Made by a program: the position numbers and the translations under genes | Part shown: piece after piece, positions 60,247 to 64,000 of the stretch | Numbering within the stretch: position 1 is the first letter of the stretch | Layout of the letters: every line of letters starts with the position of its first letter | Notes under the pieces: model-generated | What the model was told of the DNA's origin: nothing | Database searches by the model: none | Seen by the model: only the letters and a program-made list of their open reading frames with translations | Assembly: GCA_964504345.1 (NCBI GenBank) | Contig: CAZDDX010000001.1 | Location: 434,001-498,000, forward strand | Length of the DNA: 64,000 nucleotides | Reading direction: 5' to 3' | Origin: CAMDTE01 sp964504345 | Lineage (GTDB): Bacteria > Bacteroidota > Bacteroidia > Flavobacteriales > Schleiferiaceae

Positions 60247-63200
60247 ATGGCTGCAATGCCCCTGGACGGCTTCGAGCCGACTCCGCGCTCCGCGTGGGAA
60301 TCCGCCTTTGCCAAAGAATGGAAAGGCGCTCCCGAACCCGCCTACGCCCACCGCACCGCAGACGGTATTCCGGTGGCTCCTTTTTACACCGAGGAAGATA
60401 TCCTTGACTTGCCGGAAGGCGCTGCGGTCGCACAACGCGCGGCGCAACGCCGCGCTTCCGCCTACACCCATACCTTGGAACAATTGGGTCCCGGCGACCC
60501 CAAGGTCTTGAACGTTCAAGCGCTGGAAGCTCTCCAAGACGGAGCTTCGTCGTTGCTTTTCTACCTCCGCGGCGATGAAGACTTCACCCAGCTTCTGAAC
60601 GGCATCCAGGCCAACATCATCCCCATCCATGCCGTGGTGGAGGGCGATCCGAAAGCCTTTCTTGAACGGTGGAAAGCCGCTTGGATCGCCTTAGGAATGG
60701 ACCCTCAGGAGTGGCAAGGCTCGTTGAACACGAACGTTCGCGGCGAAGCCCTGAAGTCCGTATTTGCCCAGCTCCCGGCCGGAGTGCGCTTGGGCGTAAA
60801 TGCCGGGGAATTCCGCACCAAAAACAATCCGGCTTCCCCCGCCTCCTCTTCCACCCCAACGTCCGTCCTTCCGGCAGTGCCCGCCTTGGCTTTTGCCTTG
60901 AGCGAATGGGATGAACTTTTTGCGGCTTGCGGGCCTAATGTGTTTTCCCGAGTGTGGGTACACTTGACGGTGACCGACGATTTCTTGTACGAAGTAGCCG
61001 CCTTACGCGCCTTGCGCACGGTGTGGGCGCATTGGTTAATCGAACGCGGCGCCTCGCCTGCGGCGGCGCCGCTGTGGATCTGCGCGGAAGGATTGCTTCC
61101 TGCGGACCCGGGCAACGATCCGCACAATCCGTTGGTGCTCACGCAGTGGCAGCTCGTCAGCGCCGCCTGCGGCGGCGCTGACGAGCGCTGCGCGCCTCCG
61201 CTTTCCGGAGCCGACGCACGGGCGCGCCGGTGGGCGCGCCACCAAAGCCTCCTGCTCACCTACGAATCCCACCTGGACAACTTGGCGGATCCCGCAGGCG
61301 GCTCGTACGCACTGGAGGTGCTCACCAACGCCTTGGCGAATGCCGCTTGGGAAACGTATCGAGGCACCCCATTGCCCGTGGGCAAACCCTTGGGCAACTT
61401 CCAAACTTCAGCCGGAGCCGCGCCAACACCGTCGGGCCCCACCCGCGCGGAAGACTTGCGCCACTTCGCCGCCGGACTGCCGCCTTTTTTGCGCGGACCC
61501 TACGCCTCCATGTACACCCAACGGCCGTGGACCGTTCGCCAGTACGCAGGTTTTTCTACTGCGGAAGCAAGCAACGCCTTTTACCGCAAAAATCTGGCGG
61601 CGGGGCAGAAAGGTCTGAGTGTGGCCTTTGACCTGGCCACCCACCGCGGGTACGACTCGGACCATCCCCGCGTGCAGGGAGATGTGGGCAAAGCGGGCGT
61701 GGCCATCGACTCGGTGGAAGACGCTAAAGTGCTGTTTGACGGCATTCCCTTGGACGAAATGTCCGTTTCCATGACCATGAACGGCGCCGTCCTGCCCATT
61801 CTGGCCTTTTACATTGTGGCCGCAGAGGAACAAGGCGTAGAACCGTCGGCCCTGCAGGGAACCATTCAGAACGACATCCTGAAGGAGTTCATGGTGCGCA
61901 ACACGTACATCTATCCGCCGCAGCCCAGCATGCGCATTGTGGCGGACATTTTTGCGTACACCAAGGCCCACATGCCCAAGTTCAACAGCATTTCCATCTC
62001 CGGCTACCACATGCAGGAGGCCGGTGCAACGCCCGCTTTGGAACTGGCGTTCACCCTGGCGGACGGCCGGGAGTACCTGCGAACGGGAAAAGCGGCGGGT
62101 ATGGCGGTGGATGAATTTGCGCCCCGACTGTCCTTCTTTTGGGCTATTGGGATGGATTTCTGGACGGAAGTGGCCAAAATGCGCGCCGCCCGGGTCCTTT
62201 GGGCCCGAATTGTGCGCGAAGAAGGCGGCACCTCGGCCAAGAGCCAAGCGCTGCGCACCCACTGCCAAACGTCGGGCTGGAGTCTTACGGAGCAGGAGCC
62301 CTTCAACAACGTGGGACGCACGGCGGTTGAAGCACTGGCAGCCGCCTTGGGCGGCACCCAAAGTTTGCACACCAACGCCCTGGACGAGGCCATTGCCTTG
62401 CCCACGGACTTTTCCGCGCGCATTGCGCGAAACATCCAGCTGTTCCTGCAGCAAAACACAGGAATCTGCCGCGTAGTGGATCCTTTGGGCGGCGCGCACC
62501 ATTTGGAAACGCGCACGGCAGCGTTGATCGACGAGGCCTGGGCCACGTTGTGCGCGGTGGAGGAACAAGGCGGCATGACCGCCGCCATTGAAGCGGGATG
62601 GCCCAAACTGCGCATTGAAGAGGCGGCTGCACAAAAACAAGCGCGCTTGGACGCGGCCAACGATGTATTAGTGGGCGTCAACGCGTTCAAAAGCACCGGA
62701 CCGGAGGCCGAGTTGGAAATCCGCGAGGTGGACAACGTGGCCGTTCGGGAGGCGCAGGTGGCTCGACTGCGCCACTTGAAGGCGAGCCGGAACCCCGAAC
62801 GGGTGGCGGCGGCTATAGCCGCTTTGGAAGCTGGTGCGCGAACCGACGCAAATTTGTTAGCTTTGGCGGTGGAGGCGGCGCGCAAGCGCGCCACCTTGGG
62901 CGAAATCAGCGACGCTCTGGAACGGGTTTTTGGCCGGTACCAGGCGCGCATTCAAACCGTGAGCGGCGTGTACAAATCCTCTTTCCCAGAAGGCGGTCCG
63001 CTGGACCGCGTGGCCGAGCAGGCCGCGGCATTTGCGGCCCGTACCGGCAGACGTCCGCGCTTGTTGGTAGCCAAATTGGGGCAGGACGGTCACGACCGCG
63101 GCGCCAAGGTGGTGGCCACTGGATTCGCCGACGCGGGCTTTGACGTGGACATGGGTCCTTTGTTCCAAACCCCGGAAGAAGCTGCCCAACAAGCCGTGGA

Positions 63201-63450
63201 AAACGACGTCCACGTGGTGGGCGTGTCTTCTTTGGCCGCAGGACACAAAACCCTCGTTCCCGCGCTGGTTGCCGCCCTTGCTGCGCTCGGGCGCCCAGAC
63301 ATCCGCATCGTGGTGGGCGGCGTCATCCCGCAACAAGACTACGCCGAGCTCTTTGCGGCCGGCGCCACGTCGATATTCGGTCCCGGAACCCCCATACCCC
63401 AGGCCGCAGAGGAGATCTTGCGCGTCTTGACCAACGACTTCCAGGCCTGA
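60247..63450 (+). CDS. Single-chain methylmalonyl-CoA mutase (MutA-like plus MutB fusion)
   Basis: B12 enzyme that interconverts methylmalonyl-CoA and succinyl-CoA. The 1067-residue chain joins two subunits normally encoded by separate genes. Residues 1-372 resemble the small, non-catalytic MutA (SLLFYLRGDEDF, DDFLYEVAALRALRTVW, ESHLDNLADPAGGSY). A Pro/Ala-rich linker (about 373-400) leads to a MutB catalytic barrel (about 403-900; LPPFLRGPYASMYTQRPWT, GYDSDHPRVQGDVGKAGVAI) and the cobalamin domain with DGHDRG at 947-952, whose His949 is the axial ligand. meaB follows 12 nt later. The usual N-terminal arm of MutB is missing or reduced to the linker. Confidence 0.9.
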   Translation: MAAMPLDGFEPTPRSAWESAFAKEWKGAPEPAYAHRTADGIPVAPFYTEEDILDLPEGAAVAQRAAQRRASAYTHTLEQLGPGDPKVLNVQALEALQDGASSLLFYLRGDEDFTQLLNGIQANIIPIHAVVEGDPKAFLERWKAAWIALGMDPQEWQGSLNTNVRGEALKSVFAQLPAGVRLGVNAGEFRTKNNPASPASSSTPTSVLPAVPALAFALSEWDELFAACGPNVFSRVWVHLTVTDDFLYEVAALRALRTVWAHWLIERGASPAAAPLWICAEGLLPADPGNDPHNPLVLTQWQLVSAACGGADERCAPPLSGADARARRWARHQSLLLTYESHLDNLADPAGGSYALEVLTNALANAAWETYRGTPLPVGKPLGNFQTSAGAAPTPSGPTRAEDLRHFAAGLPPFLRGPYASMYTQRPWTVRQYAGFSTAEASNAFYRKNLAAGQKGLSVAFDLATHRGYDSDHPRVQGDVGKAGVAIDSVEDAKVLFDGIPLDEMSVSMTMNGAVLPILAFYIVAAEEQGVEPSALQGTIQNDILKEFMVRNTYIYPPQPSMRIVADIFAYTKAHMPKFNSISISGYHMQEAGATPALELAFTLADGREYLRTGKAAGMAVDEFAPRLSFFWAIGMDFWTEVAKMRAARVLWARIVREEGGTSAKSQALRTHCQTSGWSLTEQEPFNNVGRTAVEALAAALGGTQSLHTNALDEAIALPTDFSARIARNIQLFLQQNTGICRVVDPLGGAHHLETRTAALIDEAWATLCAVEEQGGMTAAIEAGWPKLRIEEAAAQKQARLDAANDVLVGVNAFKSTGPEAELEIREVDNVAVREAQVARLRHLKASRNPERVAAAIAALEAGARTDANLLALAVEAARKRATLGEISDALERVFGRYQARIQTVSGVYKSSFPEGGPLDRVAEQAAAFAARTGRRPRLLVAKLGQDGHDRGAKVVATGFADAGFDVDMGPLFQTPEEAAQQAVENDVHVVGVSSLAAGHKTLVPALVAALAALGRPDIRIVVGGVIPQQDYAELFAAGATSIFGPGTPIPQAAEEILRVLTNDFQA
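60437..60455. repeat. Perfect 8-bp hairpin with 3-nt loop in the mutase gene
   Basis: GCGCGGCG (60437-60444), loop CAA, CGCCGCGC (60448-60455), within codons for an Arg/Ala-rich helix. Could be a by-product of repeated Ala/Arg codons. Confidence 0.6.
61152..61186. repeat. Perfect 16-bp hairpin with 3-nt loop in the mutase gene
   Basis: GCTCGTCAGCGCCGCC (61152-61167) and its exact complement (61171-61186) around the loop TGC. It lies in coding sequence for the conserved QLVSAACGGADE region of the MutA-like half. No T-run follows, so it is not an intrinsic terminator. Confidence 0.8.
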
Positions 63451-63462
63451 CCCCAGCTTTCC

Positions 63463-64000
63463 GTGGCCCTCAATCCCAACCTCCCCCCCTCGGCATCGGC
63501 TGCTCAAACGCAACCGGACCCCGGATCTGTGGATTGGATGGCATTTCTGGACCAACTGCAATCCGGCAACCGCGCCGCTTTGGGGCGCGCCCTCACGTGG
63601 GTGGAATCCACCCGGCAGGAAGACCGCATTCGGGCTACGGCACTATTGGAGGCGCTCCCGGAACCTGTTCAGCCGTCTTTTCGCCTGGGTGTCAGCGGAA
63701 TACCGGGAGTTGGCAAAAGCACCTGGACCGAAGCCTACGGCCTACTGCTTTTGCGCGATCAGCCGGAAGCTAAACTGGCCGTACTAGCCGTGGACCCGTC
63801 CAGTTCCGTGCGCGGGGGATCCCTCTTGGGGGACAAAACACGCATGGAGCAGCTCTCCTTGCACCCGCGCGCCTTTGTGCGTCCCTCACCGGCCGGCACT
63901 TCTCTGGGCGGCGTAACCTGGGGAACGCGCGATTCCATTACTCTGTGCGAACGTTTGGGATACACCCACATTTTGGTGGAAACCGTCGGGGTAGGCCAGT
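63463..64000 (+). CDS. meaB: Methylmalonyl-CoA mutase chaperone GTPase MeaB (5' part, cut by window edge)
   Basis: G3E-family GTPase that protects and reloads the cobalamin mutase. The visible 179 residues contain the Walker A motif GIPGVGKST (79-87), AVLAVDPSSS, the GGSLLGDKTRM switch region and VETVGVGQ at the edge. The GTG at 63463 is the likely start, 12 nt after the mutase stop; an ATG at 63538 is a possible alternative, but conserved-looking sequence begins close to it, so the first 25 residues are uncertain. Confidence 0.93.
   Translation, partial: MALNPNLPPSASAAQTQPDPGSVDWMAFLDQLQSGNRAALGRALTWVESTRQEDRIRATALLEALPEPVQPSFRLGVSGIPGVGKSTWTEAYGLLLLRDQPEAKLAVLAVDPSSSVRGGSLLGDKTRMEQLSLHPRAFVRPSPAGTSLGGVTWGTRDSITLCERLGYTHILVETVGVGQ

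Noticed and set aside
61152..61186. The 16-bp palindrome as an intrinsic terminator or mobile-element end
   Set aside because: No T-run follows, it is inside a conserved coding segment, and there is no target duplication or transposase.
61408..62640. A 410-codon open frame antisense to the mutase gene
   Set aside because: Low-complexity Arg/Gly/His-rich product, fully covered by the conserved MutB catalytic domain on the plus strand.
1..64000. CRISPR arrays, rRNA operons, riboswitches, replication origin
   Set aside because: Looked for repeated spacers, rRNA segments, known riboswitch cores upstream of purM, queA and nadC, and DnaA-type clusters near rpmH and gyrB; none could be supported.

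Overview
The window comes from a bacterium of the phylum Bacteroidota, most likely a Flavobacteriales-like lineage whose GC content is high for that order. The evidence is convergent: promoters follow the Bacteroidetes pattern (-7 box TAnnTTTG, -33 TTG); almost no gene has a Shine-Dalgarno sequence except rpsU; SecD and SecF are one polypeptide; glutamine synthetase is type III; CarB is the short form of about 950 residues; there are a type IX secretion C-terminal domain, a PorE-like OmpA protein and a TonB-dependent receptor with a carboxypeptidase-like N-terminal domain. The sequence is packed with genes on both strands, with no gene-free gap above 300 bases. I saw no insertion sequence, prophage, CRISPR array or rRNA.

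Layout. 1-2336 (minus): rpsU, xerC/D-type recombinase, hpf, then tRNA-Thr(TGT)-Tyr(GTA)-Gly(TCC)-Thr(GGT) leading into tuf. 2320-4655: a LeuT-like sodium symporter, a tiny MetS-like membrane subunit and a helix-hairpin-helix protein. 4751-8819: an operon purM-prfA-pyrF-RmlD-like reductase. 8844-17333: a PorE-like protein, glnN, a Tat subunit and secDF. 17389-20495 (plus): a secreted VCBS-repeat protein coupled to a DCC-family oxidoreductase whose 3' end overlaps the convergent mdh. 20440-28267 (minus): mdh, gyrB, an outer-membrane barrel and a large TPR protein. 28338-34786: ftsE, a fused double glycosyltransferase, queA, an Omp28-like lipoprotein and a secreted endonuclease-fold protein. 34981-42196 (minus): yidC, pyrG, a TonB-dependent receptor, holA, rlmH. 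42235-44522 (plus): nadC, a YihY/BrkB protein and a DUF2147 protein. 44544-53081: two back-to-back glycan gene sets (sulfotransferase-flippase-glycosyltransferase; YfhO-glycosyltransferase-polytopic protein). 53179-56325 (minus): carB, rpmH. 56474-64000 (plus): SDR, 2OG-Fe(II) oxygenase, ABC exporter, DivIC/FtsB-like protein, a single-chain methylmalonyl-CoA mutase and the start of meaB.

Most of this is core metabolism, translation and envelope biogenesis, so no wholly new system stands out. What deserves a second look is mostly architecture and regulation: at least nine genes have a -7 box only 4-6 nt before the start codon, which predicts leaderless mRNAs, while rpsU alone carries a strong Shine-Dalgarno; several -7 boxes sit between inverted-repeat arms (glnN, the endonuclease gene, possibly the symporter); rlmH and nadC share an almost palindromic divergent promoter; two enzyme pairs usually encoded separately are fused (MutA-MutB and two glycosyltransferases); and perfect 3-nt-loop hairpins lie inside coding regions.
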